DNA of 64,000 bases from assembly GCA_024372625.1 (NCBI GenBank), contig CP099605.1:2542001-2606000 (forward strand). Direction: 5' to 3'. Below are positions 19,510-28,584 of this stretch, one piece after another (position 1 is the stretch's first letter; each line of letters starts with the position of its first letter). This stretch comes from Comamonadaceae bacterium OTU4NAUVB1 (GTDB lineage Bacteria; Pseudomonadota; Gammaproteobacteria; Burkholderiales; Burkholderiaceae_C). A program made the translations under genes and the position numbers. Below the pieces are notes generated by a model. The model did no database searches and was not told the DNA's origin. It saw only the letters and a list, made by a program, of their open reading frames with translations.

Positions 19510-20491
19510 GGATCGTGCAACCGGTGGTCTTGCGCGCTTCCAGGTCGCGGTGGGCCTGCTGCACGTCGTCGAGCGCGTAGCGCTGGCCGATGGCAATCTC
19601 CACGGCGCCGCTCTGGACGACGTCGAACAGGTCGTCGGCCATGGCCTGCGTGGACTCGCGCGTGGCGATGTGGGTGAACAGCGTGGGCCGCGTGACGTAG
19701 AGCGAGCCCTTGGCGGCCAGCTTGCCCAGGTCGATCGGCGGCACCGGGCCCGAGCCGTTGCCGAAGATCGCCAGCAGACCGAACGGCCGCAGGCTGTCGA
19801 TGGAGCCTTCCCAGGTGTCCTTGCCCACCGAGTCGTAGACCACTTTCACGCCCTGGCCGCCGGTGATCTCGCGCACGCGCGCGGCGAAATCGCGGGTGGC
19901 GGTGTAGTCGATGGCGTGGGCCGCGCCGTGCGCGAGCGCGAGCCTGCATTTCTCGTCGGAGCCCGCGGTGCCGATGAGCCGCAGGCCGAGCGCCTTCGCC
20001 CACTGGCAGGCGATCAGGCCGACGCCGCCGGCCGCGGCGTGGAACAGCACGAAGTCGCCCGGCTGCAGGCCCTCCGCCGGCAACGTCTTCTTCAGCAGGT
20101 ACTGCGCGGTGAGGCCCTTGAGCATCATGGCCGCGCCGGTCTCGAAGGAGATCGCGTCGGGCAGCCGGCACACGCACTTGGCGGGCATCACGCGCACCTC
20201 GCAATAGGCGCCGGGCGGCTGGCTGGCGTAGGCGGCGCGGTCGCCGGCCTTCAGGTGGACGACGCCCTCGCCCACCGCCTCGACGATGCCGGCGGCCTCC
20301 ATGCCCAGGCGCAGCGGCATCGGGAACGGATAGAGGCCGCTGCGCTGGTAGGTGTCGATGAAGTTGAGGCCCACGGCCTTGTGGCGGATGCGGATCTCGC
20401 CGGGGCCGGGATCGCCGACCTCGACCTCGACGATCTTGAGTTCCTCGGGACCGCCGGCGCGGTCGATGATGACGGCTCTGCTGGTGCTCAT
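19499..20491 (-). CDS. Quinone oxidoreductase (zinc-independent MDR, NADPH:quinone reductase type)
   Basis: A 330-residue medium-chain dehydrogenase/reductase. It has the GroES-like N-domain with VGLNFIDTYQRSGLYP, the nucleotide-binding VLFHAAAGGVGLIACQWAKALG, and GTAGSDEKCRLALAHGA. It lacks the cysteine cluster and catalytic zinc ligands of alcohol dehydrogenases, as expected for QOR/zeta-crystallin relatives that reduce quinones with NADPH. The start MSTSRAVIIDRAGGPEEL (ATG 20489-20491) matches the family N-terminus. The longer open frame overlaps the next promoter. It is divergent from an EamA exporter gene. Confidence 0.93.
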   Translation of the reverse strand: MSTSRAVIIDRAGGPEELKIVEVEVGDPGPGEIRIRHKAVGLNFIDTYQRSGLYPFPMPLRLGMEAAGIVEAVGEGVVHLKAGDRAAYASQPPGAYCEVRVMPAKCVCRLPDAISFETGAAMMLKGLTAQYLLKKTLPAEGLQPGDFVLFHAAAGGVGLIACQWAKALGLRLIGTAGSDEKCRLALAHGAAHAIDYTATRDFAARVREITGGQGVKVVYDSVGKDTWEGSIDSLRPFGLLAIFGNGSGPVPPIDLGKLAAKGSLYVTRPTLFTHIATRESTQAMADDLFDVVQSGAVEIAIGQRYALDDVQQAHRDLEARKTTGCTILTL

Positions 20492-20573
20492 CGGTTCATT
20501 CCTCGGGAGTGATGGAAAACGGGAAAACGCCGCGCATCCTGCCACGCGGTGGCCGCTCGCTACAGTCGCCCCC

Positions 20574-21482
20574 ATGACCTCGAACGCGACCCGACTGACG
20601 CCCGCCACCGCCTTGCTGCTGACGGTGCCGCCGCTGCTGTGGGCCGGCAACGCGGTGGTCGGCCGCCTGTTGCGCGATGCGATCTCGCCCCTGACGCTCA
20701 ATTTCGCCCGCTGGGGCCTCGCCCTGGTCATCCTGCTGCCGCTGGCCATCGCCGTGCTGCGCGCATCGAGCCCGCTGTGGCCGCACTGGCGCCGTTACGC
20801 CGCGCTCGGCCTGCTGGGCATCGGACTCTACAACGCCCTGCAGTACCTGGCGCTGCAGACCTCCTCGGCGCTCAACGTGACGCTGGTCGGCGCGAGCCTG
20901 CCGTTCTGGATGCTGGCGGTGGGCACGCTGTGCTTCGGCCAGCGCGTGCGGCCGGCGCAGGTGGCCGGCGCCGTGATGTCGATGGTCGGCGTGCTGCTGG
21001 TGCTCGGCCAGGGCGACTGGCGCCAACTCGTCGCGCTGCGGCTGGTGCCGGGCGACCTGTACATGATGCTGGCGACGGCCTGCTGGGCCTTCTACAGCTG
21101 GCTGCTGGCGGGCACGCGCGAACCCGCCGACGTGCGCCGCGACTGGTCCGCGTTCCTGCTGGCGCAGGTGGTGTTCGGCGCGGCATGGTCGGGCCTGTTC
21201 GCGCTGGGCGAATGGGGCACCGGCGCCGGTCGCATTGCGTGGAGCTGGCCGCTCGCCGCCGCCCTGGCCTTCATCGCCGTCGGCCCGGCGGTCGTCGCCT
21301 TCCGTTGCTGGAGCGGCGGCGTGCAGCGCGCCGGCCCGACGGCGGCGGCCTTCTTCATCAACCTCACGCCGCTCTTCGCCGCGCTGCTGTCGGCGGCGTT
21401 CCTGCACGAGCTGCCGCACTGGTACCACGGCGCCGCCTTCGCGCTGATCGTCGGCGGCATCGTGCTGTCGTCGCGCCGCTGA
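20574..21482 (+). CDS. EamA/DMT-family transporter
   Basis: A 302-residue protein with about ten hydrophobic helices in two EamA repeats (TVPPLLWAGNAVVGRLLRD at the start; GDLYMMLATACWAFYSWLL opening the second half). Family members export amino acids or other metabolites; the substrate is not predictable here. I chose ATG 20574 (MTSNATRLTPATA); the open frame continues upstream without membrane character. It converges with the SDR gene, with 10 bp between stops. Confidence 0.88.
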   Translation: MTSNATRLTPATALLLTVPPLLWAGNAVVGRLLRDAISPLTLNFARWGLALVILLPLAIAVLRASSPLWPHWRRYAALGLLGIGLYNALQYLALQTSSALNVTLVGASLPFWMLAVGTLCFGQRVRPAQVAGAVMSMVGVLLVLGQGDWRQLVALRLVPGDLYMMLATACWAFYSWLLAGTREPADVRRDWSAFLLAQVVFGAAWSGLFALGEWGTGAGRIAWSWPLAAALAFIAVGPAVVAFRCWSGGVQRAGPTAAAFFINLTPLFAALLSAAFLHELPHWYHGAAFALIVGGIVLSSRR

Positions 21483-21492
21483 ACGCGCGCCT

Positions 21493-22293
21493 TCAGTAGG
21501 TTCCGGGGTAGGCGCCGCCGTCGGCGAGCACGTTCTGGCCGTTGATGTACCCGGCCTGCAGGCTGCACAGGAAGGCGCAGATGGCACCGAACTCCTCCGG
21601 GTTGCCGAAGCGCCCGGCGGGAATCGTCTTCTGGCGGGCGGCGCGGACGACCTCGACGTCCTGGCCCGACTTCTTCGCCGCGCCGGCCATGGTGCCCTTG
21701 AGGCGGTCGGTGTCGAAGGCGCCCGGCAGCAGGTTGTTGATCGTCACGCCCTTGGCGGCGATGGCCGTGCGCGCCACGCCGGCGACGAAACCCGTCAGCC
21801 CGCTGCGCGCGCCGTTGGACAGGCCCAGGATGTCGATCGGGGCCTTCACCGAACTCGAGGTGATGTTCACGATGCGGCCGTAGCCGCGCGCGGCCATGCC
21901 GTCGACCGTCGCCTTGATCAGCTCGATGGGCGTGAGCATGTTGGCGTCGACCGCCTTGATCCACGCCTCGCGGTCCCAGTCGCGGAAGTCGCCCGGCGGC
22001 GGACCGCCCGCGTTGGTGACGACGATGTCGTAGTCGGCGTGCGCGGCGAAGGCGGCGGCGCGGCCCTCCGGGGTCGTGATGTCGGCGGCGACGTGGCGGA
22101 CGAAGGGCCGGTCGCCGGTGGCACTGGCGGCCACGGCGTCGAGGCGCGCGACCGCGGCGGCCAGCGCCTCGGCGCCGCGCGCGACGATCACCACGTTCGC
22201 GCCCTCGCGCACCAGCGCCTCGGCGCACCCCAGGCCGAGTCCCTTGCTCGCGCCGCAGACCAGGGCCGTGCGGCCCGCGATTCCGAAGTCCAT
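21493..22293 (-). CDS. SDR-family protein without the YxxxK catalytic motif
   Basis: A 266-residue Rossmann protein with the NAD(P)-binding GASKGLGLG near residue 14, TNAGGPPPGDF in place of NNAG, and NITSSSVKAP with the usual serine region. Where classical SDRs have Tyr-x-x-x-Lys it reads SNGAR (Ser-Asn-Gly-Ala-Arg, in LGLSNGARSGLTGFV), so the catalytic Tyr and Lys are both replaced. It is probably a divergent SDR subgroup with a changed mechanism or a binding role; it is annotated as an oxidoreductase only by fold. It follows the minus-strand EamA gene by 19 bp and may be co-transcribed with it. Confidence 0.88.
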   Translation of the reverse strand: MDFGIAGRTALVCGASKGLGLGCAEALVREGANVVIVARGAEALAAAVARLDAVAASATGDRPFVRHVAADITTPEGRAAAFAAHADYDIVVTNAGGPPPGDFRDWDREAWIKAVDANMLTPIELIKATVDGMAARGYGRIVNITSSSVKAPIDILGLSNGARSGLTGFVAGVARTAIAAKGVTINNLLPGAFDTDRLKGTMAGAAKKSGQDVEVVRAARQKTIPAGRFGNPEEFGAICAFLCSLQAGYINGQNVLADGGAYPGTY

Positions 22294-22312
22294 GTGTGTT
22301 TCCTGTGGGCGG

Positions 22313-23215
22313 CTAGCGCCCGGTTCTTGTGAAGACGAAGATGCCCGCGATCACCAGCAGCGTGCCGGTGGCCGTCCAGGCGGTGAAGGGTTCGCCGAGT
22401 ATGACGACGCCCATGAGGATGGTCGACACCGGGCCCACCATGCCCGTCTGCGCCGCCATCGCCGGGCCGATGCGCTCGATCGCCATCATCACGGCGAGCA
22501 CCGGCAGCGCGGTGCACACCGTGGCGTTGAGCAGCGACAGCCAGATCACCGGCGGCGCCAGCGCCAGCACGCTCCCGACCGGGCGCAGCAGCAGGAACTG
22601 CACGATGCACAGCACGCAGGCCACGCTGGTCGCGAGCCCCACCAGCCGCAGCGACCCCAGACGCTTGACGAACTCGCCGCTGGCGATCAGGTAGAGCGCA
22701 TAGCTCACCGCGCTCAGGAACACCAGCAGCGTGCCCCAGGCCGCCGCGCGGGTCTGGCCGAGCGTCACCTCGTGCCCGAACACCAGCAGCGCCCCCGCGT
22801 AGCTGATCGCCATGCCGGCGGCCTGCCAGGCGGTGATGCGGCGCCGGTAGATCACCCAGCCCAGCAGCAGCACCAGCGTGGGGTTGAGGTACAGGATCAG
22901 CCGTTCCAAGCTGGCCGTGATGTAGGCCAGTCCGGCGAAATCCAGGAAGCTCGACAGGTAGTAGCCGGAGAACCCCAGCCCCGCCACCCCCACCCAGTCG
23001 CGCCGCGTCAATGCCGCGCGTCCCCGCCCGGCCCACCACGCCATGCCCAGGAACAGCGGCAGCGCGAACAGCATCCGCAGCATGATCAGCGTCACCGCGT
23101 CCACCCCGTGGCGGTACGCCAGCTTGACGATGATCGCCTTGCCGCTGAACGCGATCGCCCCCAGCGCCGCCAGCGCCAGCCCCGCGCCCCGCCCCTTGTC
23201 GGCGACGATCGTCAA
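22313..23215 (-). CDS. EamA/DMT-family transporter
   Basis: A 300-residue protein with ten predicted membrane helices in two repeats (ALGAIAFSGKAIIVKLAYRHG and LNATVCTALPVLAVMMAIERIG). The start is TTG 23213-23215, preceded by GGGGA about 7 nt upstream; no ATG lies near the first helix. It is not a close match to the EamA protein at 20574-21482, so I do not read the two as a recent duplication. The substrate is unknown. Confidence 0.87.
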   Translation of the reverse strand: MTIVADKGRGAGLALAALGAIAFSGKAIIVKLAYRHGVDAVTLIMLRMLFALPLFLGMAWWAGRGRAALTRRDWVGVAGLGFSGYYLSSFLDFAGLAYITASLERLILYLNPTLVLLLGWVIYRRRITAWQAAGMAISYAGALLVFGHEVTLGQTRAAAWGTLLVFLSAVSYALYLIASGEFVKRLGSLRLVGLATSVACVLCIVQFLLLRPVGSVLALAPPVIWLSLLNATVCTALPVLAVMMAIERIGPAMAAQTGMVGPVSTILMGVVILGEPFTAWTATGTLLVIAGIFVFTRTGR

Positions 23216-23286
23216 CGTCCGATCCCCGGGTCGGTGTTTCGGCGGGACGGGGGCGACATGGACGCGTGCGGGCCTCGGCGGCGAGC

Positions 23287-24900
23287 TCAGTATCCGGCGG
23301 CGACGCCGTCGCGGCGCGGGTCGCTGGCCGCGACGTAGCCTTCCACCGACGGGTCGCCCGCCAGCCAGATGAACTGCCCGGCGCCGAAGTCCTGGTAGGA
23401 ATCATCGATGACGTCCATCTCGTGCCCCAGCGCCGCCAGGCCCTGCACCGTCTGCGGGTTCATCGCCGCCTCGACGTTCAGGTTCAGGCCGCTGTTGAAG
23501 CGCCAGCGTGGCGCGTCGCAGGCCGCCTGCGGGCTCTGGCCGTGGTCGAGGATGCGCACCAGCGTCTGCATGTGGCCCTGCGGCTGCATGTTGCCGCCCA
23601 TCACGCCGAAGCTCATGACCGGACGGCCGTCCTTGGTGAGGAAGGCCGGAATGATGGTGTGGAACGGGCGCTTGCCCGGCGCCACGACGTTCGGGCTGTC
23701 GGCCTTCAGGCTGAAGCCGTGGCCGCGGTTCTGCAGGCTGATGCCGAAGCCGGGCTCCACGCAGCCCGAGCCGAAGCCCATGTAGTTGCTCTGGATGAAG
23801 CTCACCATCATCCCCTGCTCGTCCGCCGCGGTGAGGTAGATGGTGCCGCCCTTGACGGGGTTGCCGGCCTGGAAGTCCTGCGCCTTGTTCACGTCGATGA
23901 GTCTGGCACGCGAGGCCAGGTACGCGTCGTCGAGCATTTGCGCGGGGGTCAGCGTCATCGACGATGGCTCCGACACGTAACGGTAGACGTCGGCGAAGGC
24001 CAGCTTCATGGCCTCGATCTGCAGGTGCTGGGACTCGACCGAGTCGACCCGCAGCGACGCCATGTCGAACTTCTCCAGGATGCCGAGCGCGATCAGCGCG
24101 GCGATGCCCTGGCCGTTGGGCGGGATCTCGTGCAGCGTGTGGCCGCGGTAGTCGCGCGAGATCGGCGTGACCCATTCCGGCTGGTAGGCCGCGAGGTCCT
24201 CGACCGTGAGCGCGCCACCCTGCTCGGTGGAGAATTTCGCCAGCGCATGGGCGATCTCGCCGTTATAGAAGGCCTCGCCCTTGGTCTGCGCGATGGCCCG
24301 CAGCGCGCGCGCGGCGGCGGCGAAGCGGAACAGTTCGCCCACCTCGGGGGCCCGGCCCCACGGCAGGAAGGCCTGTGCGAAACCCGGCTGCGCCTGCAGG
24401 ATCGGCGTGCCGGCGGCCCACTTCTGCTGCACCACCGGGGGCACCAGGTAGCCGCGTTCGGCGATGTCGATGGCCGGTGCGAACAGGTCGGCGAAGGGCA
24501 GCTTGCCGAAGCGCTCGCTCATCGCCACCCAGCCGCGCACCGCGCCGGGCACGGTGACCGAATCGATGCCGCGCATCGGCGGCGCCAGGGTGGCGTCGCC
24601 GTATTTGTTCAGGAAATACTCGCGCGTCCAGGCCCGGGGCGCCGGGCCGGAGGCGTTGAGGCCGTGCAGCTGCTCGCCGTCCCACAGGATCGCGAAGGCG
24701 TCGCTGCCCAGGCCGTTGCTCACCGGCTCGACCAGCGTCATGACCGCGGCCGTCGCGATCGCCGCGTCGACCGCGTTGCCGCCCTGCTGCAGGATGCGCA
24801 GCCCGGCCTGCGCGGCCAGCGGGTGCGAGGTCGACACCACGTTGCGCGCGAACACCGGGATGCGGGCGGAGAGGTAGGGATTGGCGTGGTCGAATTTCAT
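23287..24900 (-). CDS. Gamma-glutamyltransferase family protein
   Basis: A 537-residue Ntn-hydrolase that would cleave or transfer gamma-glutamyl groups and is autoprocessed at an internal threonine. It has HPLAAQAGLRILQQGGNAVDAAIA at the N-terminus. The processing site region is KGGTIYLTAADEQGMMVSFIQS (the Thr after GG becomes the new N-terminus), followed by NYMGFGSGCVEPGFGI and a C-terminal WRFNSGLNLNVE. No signal peptide is visible, so it may act in the cytosol, unlike E. coli Ggt. The neighbouring Bug binding protein, 111 bp upstream on the same strand, suggests the pair handles an imported gamma-glutamyl or carboxylate compound. Confidence 0.9.
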   Translation of the reverse strand: MKFDHANPYLSARIPVFARNVVSTSHPLAAQAGLRILQQGGNAVDAAIATAAVMTLVEPVSNGLGSDAFAILWDGEQLHGLNASGPAPRAWTREYFLNKYGDATLAPPMRGIDSVTVPGAVRGWVAMSERFGKLPFADLFAPAIDIAERGYLVPPVVQQKWAAGTPILQAQPGFAQAFLPWGRAPEVGELFRFAAAARALRAIAQTKGEAFYNGEIAHALAKFSTEQGGALTVEDLAAYQPEWVTPISRDYRGHTLHEIPPNGQGIAALIALGILEKFDMASLRVDSVESQHLQIEAMKLAFADVYRYVSEPSSMTLTPAQMLDDAYLASRARLIDVNKAQDFQAGNPVKGGTIYLTAADEQGMMVSFIQSNYMGFGSGCVEPGFGISLQNRGHGFSLKADSPNVVAPGKRPFHTIIPAFLTKDGRPVMSFGVMGGNMQPQGHMQTLVRILDHGQSPQAACDAPRWRFNSGLNLNVEAAMNPQTVQGLAALGHEMDVIDDSYQDFGAGQFIWLAGDPSVEGYVAASDPRRDGVAAGY

Positions 24901-25011
24901 GGCGTCGTGTCTCGTGTGCGTGGGTGGATGGGGTGGGAAGGGAGGCCGGAAGGAATGATGCGCCGAGGCGCGGTCACGGCGGGGGAACCGCGGCGGTGTG
25001 CGGGACGGCGC

Positions 25012-25983
25012 TCAGTCGCTCTTGATGCCGCGCTCGGCCACCGTCCGCTTCCACTTGGCGGCATCGGCCGCCACCATCGTGGCGAGCTGCTGCGGCGTGC
25101 TCGCGACCGGCTCGATGCCCAGGCGCGCGAGCTTGTCCTTCACCTCCGGGTCGGCCAGGGCCTGGTTGGCGGCGGCGTTGACGCGCGCGACGATCTCCGG
25201 CGGCAACGCCTTCGGTCCGTACAGGCCGAACCAGGTGCTCGACTCGAAGCCCGGCAGGGTGTCGGCGATGGGCGGGAGTTCGGGGGCGAGCGGGCTGCGC
25301 TTGAGCGAGGTCACGCCCAGCGCGCGCAGGCGGCCGTCGCGCACGTGCGGCATGCCGGTGGGCAGCGAGTCGAACAGCACGTCGACGTTGCCCGCGATCA
25401 GGTCGGGAATGGCCAGCGCCGTGCCCTTGTACGGGATGTGCGTGACGAACACGCCGGCCTGCGCCTTGAACAGCTCGGCCGTGAGTTGCACGATGGTGCC
25501 GTTGCCGCTGGAGGCGTAGTTGAGCCGGCCGGGGTTCTTCTTCGCGTGGTCGATCCATTCGCGCACCGTCCGCGCGGGCGAGTCGTTGGGCACCAGCATG
25601 ATGCTCGGCGCGTTGCCCACGTGGGCGATGGGCGTGAAATCGCGCACCGTGTCGTAGGGCAGCTTCTGGCCCATGGCCGGACCGATCGAGTGCGTGCTGG
25701 TGGTGGCCAGCAGCAGCGTGTAGCCGTCGGCCGGCGCCTTGGCGGCCAGGTCCGAGCCGATGGCCCCGCCGGCGCCGGGCTTGTTGTCGATCACCAGCGA
25801 CGCGCCCAGGCGCTCGCCCATCTTCTGCGCCAGGGTGCGCGCGAACAGGTCGGTCGCGCCGGCGGCGGGAAACGGCACGATCAGGCGGATCGGCTTGGCC
25901 GGCCAGGCCTGGGCATGGCTGGCCGACGTGGCGGCGGCGCACAGCGCGAGCGCGAGGCCCTGGAGAAAGCGGAGGCGCTTCAT
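25012..25983 (-). CDS. Bug/TctC-family tripartite tricarboxylate transporter substrate-binding protein
   Basis: A periplasmic solute receptor of 323 residues. It has a signal peptide ending at ASHAQA, then WPAKPIRLIVPFPAAGATD (the Bug start), DNKPGAGGAIGSD and YASSGNGTIVQLTAELFK. Bug proteins bind carboxylates or other small organics and are hugely expanded in Burkholderiales. I chose ATG 25981-25983. A LysR gene lies divergently 112 bp away. TctA and TctB membrane genes are within 1-3 kb, so this could be their cognate receptor, although it is not in the same operon. Confidence 0.92.
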   Translation of the reverse strand: MKRLRFLQGLALALCAAATSASHAQAWPAKPIRLIVPFPAAGATDLFARTLAQKMGERLGASLVIDNKPGAGGAIGSDLAAKAPADGYTLLLATTSTHSIGPAMGQKLPYDTVRDFTPIAHVGNAPSIMLVPNDSPARTVREWIDHAKKNPGRLNYASSGNGTIVQLTAELFKAQAGVFVTHIPYKGTALAIPDLIAGNVDVLFDSLPTGMPHVRDGRLRALGVTSLKRSPLAPELPPIADTLPGFESSTWFGLYGPKALPPEIVARVNAAANQALADPEVKDKLARLGIEPVASTPQQLATMVAADAAKWKRTVAERGIKSD

Positions 25984-26062
25984 GCGGCTGGATTCCGTGA
26001 GTGAATGGGAAGGGATCGGGGACGGGACGTCCATCCTAGGCAGCGTGCAAACATCAAAACAG

Positions 26063-26076
26063 ATAATTCGCCTTAT
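26063..26076. promoter_or_regulatory. Candidate LysR-type operator between the Bug gene and its divergent regulator
   Basis: ATAA (26063-26066) and TTAT (26073-26076) form a small dyad inside an AT-rich island of otherwise GC-rich DNA, 20 bp before the LysR start. The spacing is close to, but not exactly, the T-N11-A LysR consensus. Confidence 0.3.
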
Positions 26077-26095
26077 TCGACTATGAAGAGGGTTT

Positions 26096-27022
26096 ATGGC
26101 AAAGCATGCCGACGACGCGGTTTCGATGCAGCAACTGCGCGCGCTCGCGGCCATCGCCGAGACCGGCAGCTTCACGCTGGCGGCGGAAACCCTGCAGCTG
26201 ACGCAGCCGGCGATCAGCCACCTCGTCAAGCGCATGGAGGAGGAAGTCGGCCAGCCGCTGGTGGTGCGCGGCAGGCGCATCCGTCTGACGGCCGCCGGGC
26301 GCCTGATGGCCGACACCGCCGCGCGGGCGTTGCGCATGGTCGACGACGCGGTGGGAGCGTGCCGCTCCCAATCGCAGCTGCGTGAAGGCCAGGTGGTGCT
26401 GGCCGTCGGCCACCTGACCGCCGGCGCGCTGATGCCCGCGCTGCTCGGGCGCTTCTCCGGAGCCCACCCCCAGCTCGCCACCACCCTGCTCGACAGCACG
26501 GCCGAACAGATGATGTCGCGCGTGCTCTCGCGCGAGGCCGACCTGGGCTTCGGCTCGGACATCGGCCAGAAGCATTCCGGGCTCGCGACCGAGGCCCTGT
26601 TCTCCGAGGCGATGGCGCTGTTCGTGCGGGAAGACCATCCACTCGCGCGGCAGGCCGTGGTGGACGCGGCGCGGCTGGCGACGCTGGACTTCGTCCACGT
26701 CAACCGCGAGGCCACCGTCTGGCGCGCCATCAGCACGCAGCTCGCCGGCGTGGCGCAGGTGCATCCGCGGGTGGTGCAGCACGTCTCGATGCTGTCGACC
26801 GCCTTCGGCATGGTGCAGTCGGGGATGGGCGTGGCGTTGTTGCCGCGCTACGTGGAAGTCCTGATGCCCGGCAACCTGAGGGCCGTGGCGGTGGCGAACC
26901 CGACGCTGGAATTTCCGGTCGTGGCCGTTCGCCTGGCCAAGCATCCGCTCAGCCCGGCCGCCATGGCGTTTCTCGCCATGGCGCGGCAGCACATGAAGCC
27001 GCCGCGCAAGGACCGGGACTGA
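26096..27022 (+). CDS. LysR-family transcriptional regulator
   Basis: A 308-residue LysR protein. It has a winged helix at MQQLRALAAIAETGSFTLAAETLQLTQPAISHLVKRMEE and an effector domain that starts near VVLAVGHLTAGALMP. Its position between a divergent Bug receptor gene and the convergent tctBA genes makes it the likely regulator of tripartite carboxylate uptake. The first residues (MAKHADDAVS) precede the usual LysR start MQQL, so an internal start at 26126 is possible. Confidence 0.91.
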   Translation: MAKHADDAVSMQQLRALAAIAETGSFTLAAETLQLTQPAISHLVKRMEEEVGQPLVVRGRRIRLTAAGRLMADTAARALRMVDDAVGACRSQSQLREGQVVLAVGHLTAGALMPALLGRFSGAHPQLATTLLDSTAEQMMSRVLSREADLGFGSDIGQKHSGLATEALFSEAMALFVREDHPLARQAVVDAARLATLDFVHVNREATVWRAISTQLAGVAQVHPRVVQHVSMLSTAFGMVQSGMGVALLPRYVEVLMPGNLRAVAVANPTLEFPVVAVRLAKHPLSPAAMAFLAMARQHMKPPRKDRD

Positions 27023-27029
27023 GGGAGGC

Positions 27030-27049
27030 GTTCCCCGTTGCCGGGGAAC
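27030..27049. terminator. Hairpin between convergent lysR and tctA genes
   Basis: GTTCCCCG (27030-27037), loop TTGC and CGGGGAAC (27042-27049) form a perfect 8-bp stem in the 39-bp space between two convergent stops. There is no T-run, so it is terminator-like by position and structure only. Confidence 0.5.
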
Positions 27050-27061
27050 GGAAGGTCGGGA

Positions 27062-28573
27062 TCACTCCTCGACGAAGGCTTCCTCGCGCTTGGACTTGAC
27101 CGCCGGCAGCAGCACGATCACCAGCAGCAGCGCCGCGGCGGCGAGCAGGCCCAGCGAGATCGGACGCGAGACGAAGACGCTCCAGTCGCCGCGCGAGAGC
27201 AGCAGTGCGCGGCGCAGGTTCTCCTCCATCATCGGGCCCAGGATGAAGCCCAGCAGCAGCGGCGCGGGTTCGCAGCCGAGCTTGAAGAAGGCGTAGCCGA
27301 CCAGACCGAAGATGCCCACCATCCAGATGTCGAAGGTGTTGTTGTTCGTCGAGTACACGCCGATGGCGCAGAACAGCACGATGGCCGGGAACAGGTACTT
27401 GTAGGGCACCGACAGCAGCTTGATCCACATGCCGATCAGCGGCAGGTTCAGGATGATCAGCATCGCGTTGCCGAGCCACATCGAGGCGATCAGGCCCCAG
27501 AACAGTTCCGGGTTGCTGGTCATGACCTGCGGACCGGGCTGGATGTTGTGGATCGTCATGGCGCCCACCATCAGCGCCATCACGGCGTTGGGCGGGATGC
27601 CCAGCGTCAGCAGCGGGATGAAGGAGGTCTGCGCGCCGGCGTTGTTGGCGGCCTCGGGAGCGGCCACGCCGCGGATGTTGCCCTTGCCGAAGGGCACTTC
27701 GCCCGGCTGTAGCTTGGTCTTCTTCTCGATCGTGTAGGCCGCGAACGCCGCCAGCAGCGCGCCGCCGCCGGGCAGGATGCCCAGGGACGCGCCGAGCGCC
27801 GTGCCGCGCAGCACGGCGGGGATCATGCGCTTGAAGTCCTCGCCGGTGGGCATCAGGCCCGACACCTTGGCGGTGAAGACCTCGCGGTCCTCTTCCGGAC
27901 GCGACAGGTTGGCGATGATCTCGCCGTAGCCGAACACGCCCATGGCGATGGCCACGAAGCCGATGCCGTCCGTCAGTTCGGGGATGTCGAAGCTGAAGCG
28001 GGCGACGCCCGAGTTCACGTCGGTGCCCACCAGGCCCATCAGCAGGCCCAGCACGATCATCGCGATCGCCTTGAGCAGCGAGCCCGAGGCCAGCACCACG
28101 GCGCCGATCAGGCCCAGGATCATCAGCGAGAAGTACTCGGCCGGGCCGAACTTGAAGGCGATCTCGGTCAGCGGCGGCGCGAAGGCGGCCAGGATCAGCG
28201 TGCCGACGCAGCCGGCGAAGAACGAGCCCAGGCCGGCCGCCGCGAGCGCGGGACCCGCCCGCCCCCGTCGCGCCATCTGGTAGCCGTCGATCACGGTCAC
28301 CACCGACGACGATTCGCCCGGCAGGTTGACCAGGATGGCGGTGGTGGAGCCGCCGTACTGCGCGCCGTAGTAGATGCCGGCCAGCATGATGAGGGCCGAG
28401 ACGGGCGGCAGCGCGTAGGTCGCGGGCAGCAGCATCGCGATGGTCGCGACCGGGCCGATGCCCGGCAGCACGCCGATGAGCGTGCCCAGGATGCAGCCGA
28501 CCAGGCAATACAGCAGGTTCGTGAAGGTGAACGCGACGCCGAAGCCGAGCGAGAGGTTGTTGATCAGGTCCAT
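27062..28573 (-). CDS. tctA: Tripartite tricarboxylate transporter permease TctA
   Basis: The large membrane subunit (503 residues, about 12 helices). The family block GTLIGVLPGIGPVATIAMLLP is at the N-terminus, followed by GIYYGAQYGGSTTAILVNLPGE. A second, related block is GILPGGGALLAAFAAYTIEKK, with GVAAPEAANNAGAQTSFIPLLTLGIP after it. It imports a carboxylate with a TctC-type receptor and TctB. The start is ATG 28571-28573 (MDLINNLSLGF). It follows tctB by 11 bp on the minus strand. Confidence 0.95.
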   Translation of the reverse strand: MDLINNLSLGFGVAFTFTNLLYCLVGCILGTLIGVLPGIGPVATIAMLLPATYALPPVSALIMLAGIYYGAQYGGSTTAILVNLPGESSSVVTVIDGYQMARRGRAGPALAAAGLGSFFAGCVGTLILAAFAPPLTEIAFKFGPAEYFSLMILGLIGAVVLASGSLLKAIAMIVLGLLMGLVGTDVNSGVARFSFDIPELTDGIGFVAIAMGVFGYGEIIANLSRPEEDREVFTAKVSGLMPTGEDFKRMIPAVLRGTALGASLGILPGGGALLAAFAAYTIEKKTKLQPGEVPFGKGNIRGVAAPEAANNAGAQTSFIPLLTLGIPPNAVMALMVGAMTIHNIQPGPQVMTSNPELFWGLIASMWLGNAMLIILNLPLIGMWIKLLSVPYKYLFPAIVLFCAIGVYSTNNNTFDIWMVGIFGLVGYAFFKLGCEPAPLLLGFILGPMMEENLRRALLLSRGDWSVFVSRPISLGLLAAAALLLVIVLLPAVKSKREEAFVEE

Positions 28574-28584
28574 TTTTGTGTTCC

